Assembly (NCBI GenBank): GCA_020635715.1 | Contig: JACJZG010000020.1 | Location: forward strand, 1 to 55,700 | Reading direction: 5' to 3' | Origin: Flavobacteriales bacterium | GTDB lineage: Bacteria > Bacteroidota > Bacteroidia > Flavobacteriales_F > PHOS-HE28 | Length of the DNA stretch: 55,700 bases | Shown here: positions 1 to 7,690 of the stretch, piece by piece | Position numbering within the stretch: position 1 is the first letter of the stretch | Layout: each line of letters starts with the position of its first letter | The notes under the pieces: generated by a model | Told to the model about the DNA's origin: nothing | The model's input: only the letters and a program-made list of their open reading frames with translations | Databases searched by the model: none | Position numbers and translations under genes: made by a program

Positions 1-1
1 C

Positions 2-613
2 TCGCGCTTCGCATGTTACCTCATCGCCCTGAATGGCGATCCGCGCAAGCCGGAGATCGCACACGCCCAAAAGTATTTCGCGGTGCAGACCCGCCGGCAG
101 GAGGTCTCGGAACGCCTCGCCGCCGACCGCGAACGCTTGGAATTGCGCAAGCAAACGGCCGAAGAGTTCAAGGCGCTTTCCGGCGCAGCGCAGCAAGCGG
201 GCGTGCAGAACAAGATGTTCGGCGTATTCCACGACGCGGGTTACAAGGGCCTGTACGGTGGGCTTGGCCGGGACCGCATCAAGTCGCGCAAGGGCATCCC
301 CGAGAAGGAGAACCTCCTGGACCGCATGAACGCCACGGAGCTTGCGGCCAACCAGTTCCGCATGACACAGACCCGCGACAAGCTGGCCAGGGAAGCCGTG
401 CAGGACCAACAGCAAGCGATCCGCACGCACGAAGAAGTGGGCAAGGAAGTGCGCGACGCCATCAAGCGCATCGGGGGCACCTTGCCGGAGAACATCCCGC
501 CTGCCGAGCACATCAAGGAGGTGGAGAAACGCATCAAGACCAGCAAGCCCAAGCTGAAGTTGGATGAGCACGATGCCGGTGGGCTCTTGGGAGGAGAGAA
601 GCCGGAGGAATAG
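2..613 (+). CDS. dinD: DNA-damage-inducible protein D (DinD), C-terminal part
   Basis: The reading frame is open from the window edge, so the N-terminus lies outside. The visible 203 residues begin with the family's conserved stretch (ACYLIALNGDPRKPEIAHAQ, then YFAVQTRRQEV) and continue with the FGV-GYKGLYGG region and the charged tail EDxxKxVExR-like (AEHIKEVEKRIK). In E. coli DinD is an SOS-induced protein that disassembles RecA filaments; that role is assumed here by homology. The extreme C-terminus ends in a short acidic and glycine tail. It is the first gene of the accessory stretch before hppD. The next gene is convergent, with a REP-like element between them. I recognise the family from sequence memory only; the LexA box that would control it lies outside the window. 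Confidence 0.85.
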   Translation, partial: SRFACYLIALNGDPRKPEIAHAQKYFAVQTRRQEVSERLAADRERLELRKQTAEEFKALSGAAQQAGVQNKMFGVFHDAGYKGLYGGLGRDRIKSRKGIPEKENLLDRMNATELAANQFRMTQTRDKLAREAVQDQQQAIRTHEEVGKEVRDAIKRIGGTLPENIPPAEHIKEVEKRIKTSKPKLKLDEHDAGGLLGGEKPEE

Positions 614-668
614 CCTCCCGGCTATCCGCAATAGTCTTCGCGACTGCGAGCTACTCGCTCCTATCCGT
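606..668. repeat. REP-like intergenic element, diverged copy
   Basis: Between dinD and the GHKL gene lies a stretch reading GGCTATCCGC, then CTTCGC, then CGCTCCTATCC. It has the same order of blocks as the reverse complement of the element at 2725-2815 on the other side of the GHKL gene. Such GGGCTATCCGCT / CGGAAAGCCCG elements recur between genes in Bacteroidota. I infer a small palindromic intergenic repeat; the copy is diverged. Confidence 0.4.
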
Positions 669-697
669 CAAGCGGAATCGCTCTCAACGGCGCCGTT

Positions 698-2674
698 CTA
701 TGCCACCTGGAGATTCAGGTCGGTCTGGCTCAGGAGTTCATCCATGAGTCGAGACCGCTGGCCGCTTGAGGCGGTATCGTACCTCGCTTCAAGTTTCTCC
801 CGAAGTTTGAACAGTCGCTTCGACGCAGTCCGCGTCAAGCGCGAATAGCTCACAGGATTCAGGGCGGCGTACTCGTGACTATTTGCGTCTTGCAACACTT
901 TGCGAGGAGCCGTGTTTGCAGCGACTGTCCCGCCAACGATGTAGGCATTCGTGTAGAAGCTCCCCTCAATCTCTCCCGTTCCACGGATGTCCTCGATGTA
1001 GCCTTCAGCTTGGGCCACATCCTTGCGTCCGATTTCCGAGCCACCCTTCTTCAACTCAATCAGGAGAACCTTGTCCATTCGAACAAGCTCAGAGGCGGCA
1101 TCGAACGCCTCGATACCGGTCAATCCCATGGATGCATCCGCCAAAAGGAACAGGTCCATTCGCTTGCGCCACCTATCGTAATGTGCAGGTGTAGTTTGAA
1201 CTTGGAACACCTTGTTCACGGCGTTCTTCAGACTGATGTTCGACGCGTACTCAGTGGTGTCATACTCCGGTCCGAAGAGCCATCGGGAATCTGTAACGAG
1301 CGGATGCAACGTGTGGAGTTCATCCACGTCCGTCCGAGCCGACAAGACTTCAATGGCTTTGATTACCGCCACGCGCCGGTCTATCTCTTCGAGAACAGCC
1401 CACGCATCTTGAACCGACCACTCCTCGAGAATTCGGTCAAGCGTGTCGATGTCATCCGGCTGGAAGTTGGCCAACTTCTGAATGAGCCGTTGACCGCTCT
1501 TGGACTGATGCAGGTTGACGACCGCCTGAATCGCAACAGCCAATAGTTCCGGGCGGATTGTTGGCTCGCTCGCCAGCACGGCGGATACGAACTGGGCCAC
1601 ATCCTCCCTACCCGAGCGAGACAGCTGCTTCAAGCTCGATAGGTTCTGAACGAACACTTGTTTGGTCGTCTCTTCAATCTTCTCCTTGGCGACGGCCTGA
1701 TAAACCTCCATAGCATACTCGTTCACTGCCTTGAAAAGAGCATTCCGAGCATCACCCTTCACAAAACCAGACCAGTCACGCTCGACGTACTTGGCAAAGG
1801 CATCGCACTTGACGAGGATGGTGTAACGCCGACCAAACGTTGTTCTTGCATCCACGGGCGCGTAAGCGTCCAATGTCCATGATGGATCTCCGACGAGCCG
1901 ATCCTCAACCCAAAAGGTGAACCCTTGTTGCTGCTTGGTCCGGGCGCTCTTCTGCGAATCAATGAGCTGCGCCTCCACCTTGCCGTAGCCTTTCACTGTC
2001 AGCACAACGGGATTGTCGGCGCCTGGCAACGCCTGGAGTGATAGTGACACATCATTCACAATGACCTCGAACTCGGGGTCGTGTACGAAGCGCGCTGATA
2101 GTGTCCTGCGGATCCTGTCAGCGTCGGGTAGGTTCCTTTCGACCTTCGCCACGATACGCGTTCCGTGACCTTTCGCAGCCTTCAAGTTCTCCGAGGTGAT
2201 AATGAAAGGTGAGTCACCGCTAGAGGTCTCAACGACAAACTCAGACTGTTTGCCTGACTTCCGAGTCGTGACGGTGTAGCTCTGCGCAAAACAGAGCATC
2301 CCATGTCGTCCGACACCGTTCCTTCCCCACGCATTTCGGCGCTTCCCTTTTACACCTGGAGGAAAAACCACCTGCTTGCCTTGATGCTTGATGCGGTCGT
2401 AGCCGAGCGTCATCCAGCGCTGCTTGAACTCATCGGTAGTCATACCCGTGCCGTTATCCTCTACGACCAGAGCCTTCCCCTCCATCTGCGGGACTGTTAT
2501 CTCAACCCGAGTAGAGCCGGCATCCCAAGCATTCGCAACGAGCTCAGTGAGCGCATAGTCCGGATCGCGAGAGATGTTGCCCAGTGACTTCTCCAAGTAG
2601 TCATCTTCGAAGAACGACCCCTGTATAACGGTTTGTTTGGATGGTGTCTTTACGCGTGCCATGAAACCTGTCAT
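698..2674 (-). CDS. GHKL-type ATPase with C-terminal nuclease-like domain, candidate defence protein
   Basis: The protein has 658 residues. An HSP90/MutL/MORC-type ATP-binding fold is visible at the N-terminus: N box ELVANAWDAG (44-53), D73-N-G-T-G-M loop, and GRNGVGRHGM near 117-126. The middle is helical without recognisable motifs. Near the C-terminus a hydrophobic strand leads into E540-L-K542-K-G-G and then QAEGYIEDI. This resembles the E-x-K and following Q/Y of PD-(D/E)XK nucleases, with an aspartate about 6-15 residues upstream. The sensor-plus-nuclease layout is like that of several phage-defence proteins, but no specific system is assigned. Base composition is visibly less GC-rich than hppD, which suggests transfer. 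Start is either M1 or M5 (2662). It stands alone, convergent with dinD and divergent from hppD. Confidence 0.7.
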   Translation of the reverse strand: MTGFMARVKTPSKQTVIQGSFFEDDYLEKSLGNISRDPDYALTELVANAWDAGSTRVEITVPQMEGKALVVEDNGTGMTTDEFKQRWMTLGYDRIKHQGKQVVFPPGVKGKRRNAWGRNGVGRHGMLCFAQSYTVTTRKSGKQSEFVVETSSGDSPFIITSENLKAAKGHGTRIVAKVERNLPDADRIRRTLSARFVHDPEFEVIVNDVSLSLQALPGADNPVVLTVKGYGKVEAQLIDSQKSARTKQQQGFTFWVEDRLVGDPSWTLDAYAPVDARTTFGRRYTILVKCDAFAKYVERDWSGFVKGDARNALFKAVNEYAMEVYQAVAKEKIEETTKQVFVQNLSSLKQLSRSGREDVAQFVSAVLASEPTIRPELLAVAIQAVVNLHQSKSGQRLIQKLANFQPDDIDTLDRILEEWSVQDAWAVLEEIDRRVAVIKAIEVLSARTDVDELHTLHPLVTDSRWLFGPEYDTTEYASNISLKNAVNKVFQVQTTPAHYDRWRKRMDLFLLADASMGLTGIEAFDAASELVRMDKVLLIELKKGGSEIGRKDVAQAEGYIEDIRGTGEIEGSFYTNAYIVGGTVAANTAPRKVLQDANSHEYAALNPVSYSRLTRTASKRLFKLREKLEARYDTASSGQRSRLMDELLSQTDLNLQVA

Positions 2675-2724
2675 TCAATCTCTGGCAATGTAATGCTGAG
2701 CACCGGTCATGCGCGTTTCTGCGT

Positions 2725-2815
2725 GAGGGATAGAAGCGGAAAGCCCGGAGCCGGTCATTGCGAGGAGGAACGACGAAGCAACCGGCGAGGACTTGGAGCG
2801 GATAGCCCGACCCGA
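2725..2815. repeat. REP-like intergenic element
   Basis: This lies in the 268 bp between the divergent GHKL gene and hppD. It begins GAGGGATAGAAGCGGAAAGCCCG, contains TTGCGAGGAGGAACGACGAA, and ends GACTTGGAGCGGATAGCCCGAC. The outer arms (GCGGAAAGCCCG and GCGGATAGCCC) are repeats of each other. Similar blocks recur between genes in Bacteroidota. The remainder of the gap holds no recognisable gene. Confidence 0.5.
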
Positions 2816-2942
2816 GGCGCATTTGGCCGAGGGGCACGCCCAACTGACCAACGTCACGCACACGCCCAAGAAAAGCCCGAACTTTGGGGCTCCGTTCCGG
2901 GTCGATCCCGGGATCCCATACGACCGACCAAAGAGCACGACC

Positions 2943-4082
2943 ATGGCCATCGAAAGCGCAACCCCGGACCTGAAGAAGATCGTCGAAGGAGCCGCCGACT
3001 TCCTGCCCCTCCTCGGCACCGACTACATTGAATTCTACGTGGGCAACGCCAAGCAGGCGGCGCACTTCTACAAGACGGCCTTCGGCTTCCAGAGCCTCGC
3101 CTACGCGGGCTTGGAGACCGGCGTGAAGGACCGCACGAGCTATGTGCTGGTGCAGGACAAGATCCGCCTGGTGCTCACCACGCCGCTCACGCAGGAGCAC
3201 CCGATCAACGATCACCTGCGCAAGCACGGCGATGGCGTAAAGGTGATCGCCCTGTGGGTGGACGACGCCACCAAGGCCTGGGAGGAGACCACCAAGCGCG
3301 GCGCCAAGAGCTACATGAAGCCCACGGTGGAGAAGGACGCCGACGGCGAGGTGGTGAAGAGCGGCATCCACATCTACGGCGACACGGTGCACGTCTTCAT
3401 CGAGCGCAAGAACTACCACGGCGTCTTCCTGCCGGGCTTCAGGGCGTGGAAGAGCGACTACAACCCCACCCCCACCGGCCTGAAGTACGTGGACCACATG
3501 GTGGGCAACGTGGGCTGGAACGAGATGAACCCCTGGGTGAAGTTCTACGAGGACGTGATGGGCTTCGCGAACGTGCTGGGCTTCGACGACAAGGACATCA
3601 GCACGGAGTACAGCGCGCTGATGAGCAAGGTGATGAGCAACGGCAACGGCCGCATCAAGTTCCCGATCAACGAGCCGGCCGAGGGCAAGAAGAAGAGCCA
3701 GGTGGAGGAATACCTGGATTTCTACAACGGCCCGGGCGTGCAGCATATCGCGGTGGCCACTGATGACATCGTGAAGACCGTGCGCGCGTTGATGAGCCGC
3801 GGCGTGGAGTTCCTGAAGGTGCCCACGACTTACTACGACGGCCTGCTGGACCGCGTGGGCCCGATCGAGGAGGATCTCGCTCCGCTGGCCGAGCTGGGCA
3901 TCCTGGTGGACCGCGACGACGAGGGCTACCTCTTGCAGCTCTTCACCAAGCCGGTGGAGGACCGCCCCACGCTCTTCTTCGAGATCATCCAGCGCAAGGG
4001 CGCCAAGAGTTTCGGCAAGGGCAACTTCAAGGCGCTGTTCGAGGCGATCGAGCGGGAGCAGGAGAATAGGGGGACGCTGTAG
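2943..4082 (+). CDS. hppD: 4-hydroxyphenylpyruvate dioxygenase
   Basis: A 379-residue enzyme that converts 4-hydroxyphenylpyruvate to homogentisate in tyrosine breakdown. Two VOC/glyoxalase-type halves are visible. The iron ligands of the family are present: H185 (VDHMVGN), H268 (QHIAVAT) and E347 (FFEIIQR). The typical C-terminal helix follows (KGNFKALFEAIEREQ). I chose the ATG at 2943 because the conserved N-terminus (LGTDYIEFYVGNAKQA) follows at once; the upstream in-frame extension is non-conserved REP-like sequence. The length matches the family. Its last 60-70 bp recurs twice downstream nearly intact and once as a fragment (5111-5178, 5808-5876, 5907-5932), which marks this 3' end as a recombination or insertion point. 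Confidence 0.97.
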   Translation: MAIESATPDLKKIVEGAADFLPLLGTDYIEFYVGNAKQAAHFYKTAFGFQSLAYAGLETGVKDRTSYVLVQDKIRLVLTTPLTQEHPINDHLRKHGDGVKVIALWVDDATKAWEETTKRGAKSYMKPTVEKDADGEVVKSGIHIYGDTVHVFIERKNYHGVFLPGFRAWKSDYNPTPTGLKYVDHMVGNVGWNEMNPWVKFYEDVMGFANVLGFDDKDISTEYSALMSKVMSNGNGRIKFPINEPAEGKKKSQVEEYLDFYNGPGVQHIAVATDDIVKTVRALMSRGVEFLKVPTTYYDGLLDRVGPIEEDLAPLAELGILVDRDDEGYLLQLFTKPVEDRPTLFFEIIQRKGAKSFGKGNFKALFEAIEREQENRGTL

Positions 4083-4099
4083 GTCGAGCCCTTTCTTGT

Positions 4100-5095
4100 A
4101 TGCCTGATGCATGGACTCTAGACCGCATTCGCGGCATGATCGCGGAACGCGTACAGGAGGATTTACATCTCGACTATAAGGCTGCGGGAGCTCTGTCAAA
4201 GGAGGAGAAGAAGAGAATTGAAATCTCAAAGGACGTCTCTGCCTTCGCCAACGCGGATCGAGGAGTCATCATTTACGGTGTAGGAGAAGACGCCGTCGAC
4301 AATTCTCTGCCTGGAGCAATCGATCCTGTCGACTCCAGGGCTATTTCCGCTGAGTGGCTGGAGCAGATTGTGATAAGTCGGATACAACCTAGAATACCTG
4401 GGCTCCTAATCCACGCTCTTGAAGTCTCACCCGGCCAAGTAATCTATGTAGTGCACATTCCAAAGGGTGAGACGGCTCATCAGGCTTCAGACAAGCGCTA
4501 CCACAAGCGTGTGGGAAGAACGACGGTCGCGATGGAGGACTATGAGGTGCGCGATGTAATGAGTCGAAAGACTACCCCCAAGGTGAATGTTGAGATCAGC
4601 CTGGTTCGGCAAGTTCGTGAAGTCAAGGACCCCCTTGGAATAACCCGATTCAGTGGAGACCCGTTTAGGCCAAGAACGGAGCCTCCTAAGAAGGAGTTCA
4701 GGACGACTGAATGGCTCAGAGTTCGTGCGGTCAACGAGGGTGGCCTTGTCATTCACTACCTAAACGTCTTTGTCGAGATTGATCCGCCGGCGGCTGCTCC
4801 AACCGGTGTAAGAGGTGAAAGCGAGCCCCTACAGGAACTCTATTTCGACAATACAATTCGGGATGTCTTAGACGTGCAAATGGTTGGCTTTGGTGGAGTG
4901 GAGGCCATACCGAAGTACGGACCATCCCGTTACGACCCCATATTGCCAGGACTATCAATGCGACTTAAGGACCACGACATACTTCCTGGGTCCTATGAGC
5001 CAAACACAAAGATTCGATGGAAGGCACACGCTGATACGGCTTCAGTTGTGCAAGGTGAATTGCTCTTTTCTGATTTGGAAGTCATAGATGACTAG
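4100..5095 (+). CDS. AlbA/Schlafen-type putative DNA-binding domain protein
   Basis: A 331-residue protein. The N-terminal 150 residues fit the AlbA_2 (Schlafen AlbA_2) domain: E-D-L-H-L-D-Y-K near residue 20, then DVSAFANADRGVIIYGV around 46-62, and HQASDKRYHKRVGRTT-V near 130-145. This domain is found in transcriptional regulators and in defence-related proteins. The C-terminal half is unrecognised and beta-rich. It starts 17 bp after hppD. Its base composition is clearly lower in GC than hppD, and a decayed copy of the hppD 3' end follows directly, so it looks like cargo inserted after hppD. Function unknown. Confidence 0.75.
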   Translation: MPDAWTLDRIRGMIAERVQEDLHLDYKAAGALSKEEKKRIEISKDVSAFANADRGVIIYGVGEDAVDNSLPGAIDPVDSRAISAEWLEQIVISRIQPRIPGLLIHALEVSPGQVIYVVHIPKGETAHQASDKRYHKRVGRTTVAMEDYEVRDVMSRKTTPKVNVEISLVRQVREVKDPLGITRFSGDPFRPRTEPPKKEFRTTEWLRVRAVNEGGLVIHYLNVFVEIDPPAAAPTGVRGESEPLQELYFDNTIRDVLDVQMVGFGGVEAIPKYGPSRYDPILPGLSMRLKDHDILPGSYEPNTKIRWKAHADTASVVQGELLFSDLEVIDD

Positions 5096-5110
5096 TCTGA
5101 CGTCGTGTAG

Positions 5111-5178
5111 GGCAAAGGCAACTTCAAGGCGCTGTTCGAGGCAATGGCGGGTGCAGGAGAACAGGGGGACCCTGTAGG
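5111..5178 (+). repeat. Second, decayed copy of the hppD 3' end
   Basis: GGCAAAGGCAACTTCAAGGC and the following bases to CCTGTAGG repeat the end of hppD (4014-4083). Only scattered changes and a 2-bp length difference separate them. The reading frame is lost after about ten codons (KGNFKALFEA), so this copy is not maintained as coding sequence. It lies directly after the AlbA-type gene. Confidence 0.9.
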
Positions 5179-5186
5179 CCGTAAGC

Positions 5187-5762
5187 TCAACTCGTCAGGA
5201 TCGCTTGGACGCGCTGCCGCAGCTCGGGCAGCACGCGTTCACCGAACCAAGGGTTCTTCGCCTGCCAGATGTTGTTACGCGGCGAGGGATGCACGAGCGG
5301 GAAAAGTTCCGGCAGATATCCTTTGAAGCTCTTCACCGTGTCCGTGAGCGTTGGTTGTGCGCGATCGCCGAGGTAGTAGGCGTGCGCGTATTGACCGATC
5401 AGGATCGTAAGCCGTGCATGCTTCAAGGCACCGAGCACTTTCGCGTGCCATAGCGGGGCGCATTCAGGGCGGGGAGGCAGATCACCACTTGCACCCTTAC
5501 CGGGATAGCAAAAACCCATCGGCATCAGCGCGAACAAGTCCGGGTCGTAGAACTGCTCCTTCGTCACGCCGAGCCAGGTCCGCAGATTGTCGCCGCTCTT
5601 ATCGTCCCACGGCATGCCGCTGCCATGCACGAGGCGCCCCGGTGCCTGCCCAATGATGACGATCCTGCTTCTAGGGCTCGCCGCCAGGATCGGTCGCGGA
5701 CCCAGCGGCAGATGCTTCGCGCACACAGCGCACGCGCGGATGTCGGCTAGGAGCTTCTTCAT
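5187..5762 (-). CDS. Uracil-DNA glycosylase superfamily protein
   Basis: A 191-residue protein of the single-domain uracil-DNA glycosylase superfamily, which removes uracil from DNA in base excision repair. Visible motifs are CAVCAKHLPLGPRP at the N-terminus, the water-activating strand and loop VIIGQAPG near residue 37-44, and the minor-groove loop LVHPSPRN near 153-160. The start at 5762 is chosen because the conserved MKKLLADIRACAVC begins there; the longer in-frame extension would be a translated hppD 3' copy. It runs opposite to its neighbours and is bracketed by copies 2 and 3 of the hppD end, so it appears to be a second inserted cargo gene. Confidence 0.88.
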   Translation of the reverse strand: MKKLLADIRACAVCAKHLPLGPRPILAASPRSRIVIIGQAPGRLVHGSGMPWDDKSGDNLRTWLGVTKEQFYDPDLFALMPMGFCYPGKGASGDLPPRPECAPLWHAKVLGALKHARLTILIGQYAHAYYLGDRAQPTLTDTVKSFKGYLPELFPLVHPSPRNNIWQAKNPWFGERVLPELRQRVQAILTS

Positions 5763-5807
5763 GCCGCAAGATCGACGATGATCCCGGCAATGTGCGCGAA
5801 GCGCATT

Positions 5808-5876
5808 GCCAAGGGCAACTTCAAGGCGCTGTTCGAGGCGATCGAGCGGGAACAAGAGAACAGGGGGACCCTTTGA
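5808..5876 (+). repeat. Third copy of the hppD 3' end, frame preserved
   Basis: Read in frame this encodes AKGNFKALFEAIEREQENRG-TL and a stop, the same last 22 residues as hppD. It uses TGA where hppD has TAG, and there are a few synonymous changes. The preserved peptide with different codons suggests it once ended a functional hppD allele rather than being a recent copy. Confidence 0.92.
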
Positions 5877-5902
5877 TCCGCCTTCGCCGAGGCTTCGGCG
5901 GA
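5877..5902. repeat. Short palindromic element TCCGCC...GGCGGA
   Basis: TCCGCC (5877-5882) pairs with GGCGGA (5897-5902), with a nested GCCGA/TCGGC stem. It could act as a weak terminator or be an intergenic REP-type element. There is no T-run. Confidence 0.4.
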
Positions 5903-5906
5903 CAAA

Positions 5907-5932
5907 GGCAGCAGAACCGGGGGACGTTGTAG
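5907..5932 (+). repeat. Fourth, partial trace of the hppD 3' end
   Basis: GGCAGCAGAACCGGGGGACG followed by TTGTAG matches the last 26 bases of hppD (GAGCAGGAGAATAGGGGGAC, then GCTGTAG) with a handful of changes. It lies 30 bp after copy 3 and just before the sigma-factor promoter. It is short, so less certain than the other copies. Confidence 0.55.
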
Positions 5933-5963
5933 TCGGTTGGAACCGCGCGGAACTGTATCGCCC

Positions 5964-5971
5964 TAGCTTTG
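5964..5971 (+). promoter_or_regulatory. Bacteroidota-type -7 box before the sigma-factor gene
   Basis: TAGCTTTG matches the TAnnTTTG consensus of the Bacteroidota primary sigma factor. It ends 5 bp before the ATG at 5977, which would give a leaderless or nearly leaderless transcript. No convincing -33 TTG at the usual spacing is visible. Confidence 0.4.
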
Positions 5972-5976
5972 GGCTA

Positions 5977-6780
5977 ATGGCTCTTTCCGAACATGACCTC
6001 ACGGCCGAATTCGAGCGGACCCGTGGTGCGCTACGATCCTACATCCTGCGCATCACCGCCAACCGACAGGATGCTGAGGACATCACGCAGGAGACCTGGA
6101 TGCGCGCGCACCGGAGCCTCGCCAACTTCAAGGGTGAGAGCAGCGTGAAGACCTGGCTCTTCGCCATCGCCCAGAATATCGCACGCGACCATCTGCGTGC
6201 GTTGAAGCGCTGGCCGGAGAACGTAGGTGACATCTGCAAGGAGGCGGCGATGAGCGATCCTGACTTTTTCCGCGAGGCGATGACGATACACAAGACCTCT
6301 CCGCAGGCTCGATTCGAGATCCGCGAGCACATCGCCTTCTGCTTCACCTGCGTAAGCCGATCGCTGCCATTGGAGCAGCAGCTGGCGCTCATGCTCAAGG
6401 AGGTCTATGAGTTCACGGTGAAGGAGATCGCGGAGATCATGCAGAACACCGAAGCCATGGTGAAGTATTGGCTGCACACGGGCCGCAGCCGCATGATCGA
6501 TGTCTTCGACAGGCGGTGCGCGCTCATCAATAAGGAAGGCGCCTGCCACCAGTGCACGGAGCTCAACGGCATCTTCAACCCCAAGCAGAACGCGCAGGAG
6601 GAGGCCGTGAAGATCCAGATGGTGCGCGATGCGGCGAAACAGGACAAGGAGCACCTCTTCGACCTGCGCATGGTGGTGATGAAGGAGCTGGATCCCTTCA
6701 CCTCCCCGGCTGCGGAACTGCAATTGCATCACCTTGAATTCGACCGGCAGGTGATGGAGGGGCGCCCGGAGCAGGTCTGA
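5977..6780 (+). CDS. ECF-type RNA polymerase sigma factor with extended C-terminus
   Basis: A 267-residue protein. Region 2 is at residues 5-80 (ITANRQDAEDITQETWMRAHR, FKGESSVKTWLFAIAQNIARDHLR). Region 4 follows at about 125-175 (LPLEQQLALMLKEVYEFTVKEIAEIM, then the VKYWLHTGRSRM recognition helix). It differs from a minimal ECF factor by an extra 90 residues containing CHQC, which could bind a metal or sense redox state. No anti-sigma factor gene is adjacent, so the C-terminal extension may regulate it directly. The start at 5977 begins the conserved sequence. It is followed by three co-directional genes that may be its targets or partners. Confidence 0.88.
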   Translation: MALSEHDLTAEFERTRGALRSYILRITANRQDAEDITQETWMRAHRSLANFKGESSVKTWLFAIAQNIARDHLRALKRWPENVGDICKEAAMSDPDFFREAMTIHKTSPQARFEIREHIAFCFTCVSRSLPLEQQLALMLKEVYEFTVKEIAEIMQNTEAMVKYWLHTGRSRMIDVFDRRCALINKEGACHQCTELNGIFNPKQNAQEEAVKIQMVRDAAKQDKEHLFDLRMVVMKELDPFTSPAAELQLHHLEFDRQVMEGRPEQV

Positions 6781-6858
6781 AACCAGCCTCGGGACGGCTT
6801 TCACGGACTTTTTTCCGCTCGAGCCTATCGTTCCATCGGCCATGGTCGTCAAAGAGGC

Positions 6859-7371
6859 ATGAGACACCTCTTAATGACCCTTTGCCTCATGATCGGATTG
6901 CACAGCACCGCACAAGAACACAAGGCCGCCACCGCGAAGACCACCTTCCACCGCGAGACCTCCGTGAGCACCAGCATCAAGGCCGATCCCGCGATCATCT
7001 GGGCCTTGCTCACCAACGCCAGCGACTATGCGCGCTGGAACAGCACCATCACGTCGATGGATGGCGAGATCGCGCCTGGAGGACGCATCCGCCTGCGTTC
7101 CACCCTCGATGCCAAGCGCTCCTTCAAGCTGAAGGTGAAGGAATTCCAGCCCGCGTCGCGGCTGGCCTGGGGCGATGGCAAGGGCCTGCGCACCTTCACG
7201 CTCATTCCGCATGATAACGGTACCGTGACCTTCACGATGACCGAGCGCATCGGCGGCTTGATGTTCCCGATGTACGCGAAATACATCCCGTCCTTCGACG
7301 CGAGCTTCGATGCGTTCGCGGCCGATCTGAAGAAAGAAGCCGAGGCCATCGCCAACCACGCCCAGCCATGA
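6859..7371 (+). CDS. Secreted SRPBCC (polyketide cyclase/START-like) protein
   Basis: A 170-residue protein with a short signal peptide (residues 1-19, ending LHSTAQ). A Bet v1/SRPBCC-type fold follows: SVSTSIKADPAIIWALLTNASDYARWN, then GGRIRLRS and a C-terminal amphipathic helix. The family binds hydrophobic ligands. Its stop overlaps the next start by 4 bp (ATGA), so the two are translationally coupled. It lies 78 bp after the sigma-factor gene. Substrate unknown. Confidence 0.8.
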   Translation: MRHLLMTLCLMIGLHSTAQEHKAATAKTTFHRETSVSTSIKADPAIIWALLTNASDYARWNSTITSMDGEIAPGGRIRLRSTLDAKRSFKLKVKEFQPASRLAWGDGKGLRTFTLIPHDNGTVTFTMTERIGGLMFPMYAKYIPSFDASFDAFAADLKKEAEAIANHAQP

Positions 7372-7688
7372 AGCACGTCCTAGTCACCTACACCGTATCG
7401 GCGGAATTCGATCCGCAGAATCGGCGCAACATCGCGCGCGTGATGGAGGCATTACGCGAGGCCGGATACGCGGGCATCCGATACCGGGTCCTCGTGGATC
7501 CGCAGGAGCACACCTTTGTGCACCTGGCTGAGTTCACGTCCGCCGAAGATCAGCAACTGCTCCTCGCCTTGCCTGCCTTCCAGCACTTCCAGAAGTCGCT
7601 GCGTGAAAGTGCACCTGTTGCGCCGCCACGCTCGCGGGACTTGGAGCTTGTCGGCAACCACGGACCCATCACCGACCAACTCCACTGA
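7368..7688 (+). CDS. Small dimeric alpha/beta-barrel-like protein
   Basis: A 106-residue cytoplasmic protein. Its pattern (VLVTYTVS start, a helix NRRNIARVMEALREAG, a strand TFVHLAEFTS, then a helix with LPAFQHFQKSL) resembles antibiotic-biosynthesis-monooxygenase or related ferredoxin-like dimeric barrels. No catalytic residue can be assigned. It overlaps the SRPBCC gene by 4 bp and sits 2 bp before the next gene, so all three are in one transcript. Confidence 0.7.
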   Translation: MKHVLVTYTVSAEFDPQNRRNIARVMEALREAGYAGIRYRVLVDPQEHTFVHLAEFTSAEDQQLLLALPAFQHFQKSLRESAPVAPPRSRDLELVGNHGPITDQLH

Positions 7689-7690
7689 AC

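Noticed and set aside
2601..4229. Long minus-strand frame opposite hppD (542 codons)
   Set aside because: It is the complement of a high-GC gene, is histidine/alanine/valine rich without domain pattern, and hppD is certain.
5096..5186. Small gene after the AlbA-type protein
   Set aside because: The stretch is explained by the decayed hppD 3' copy.
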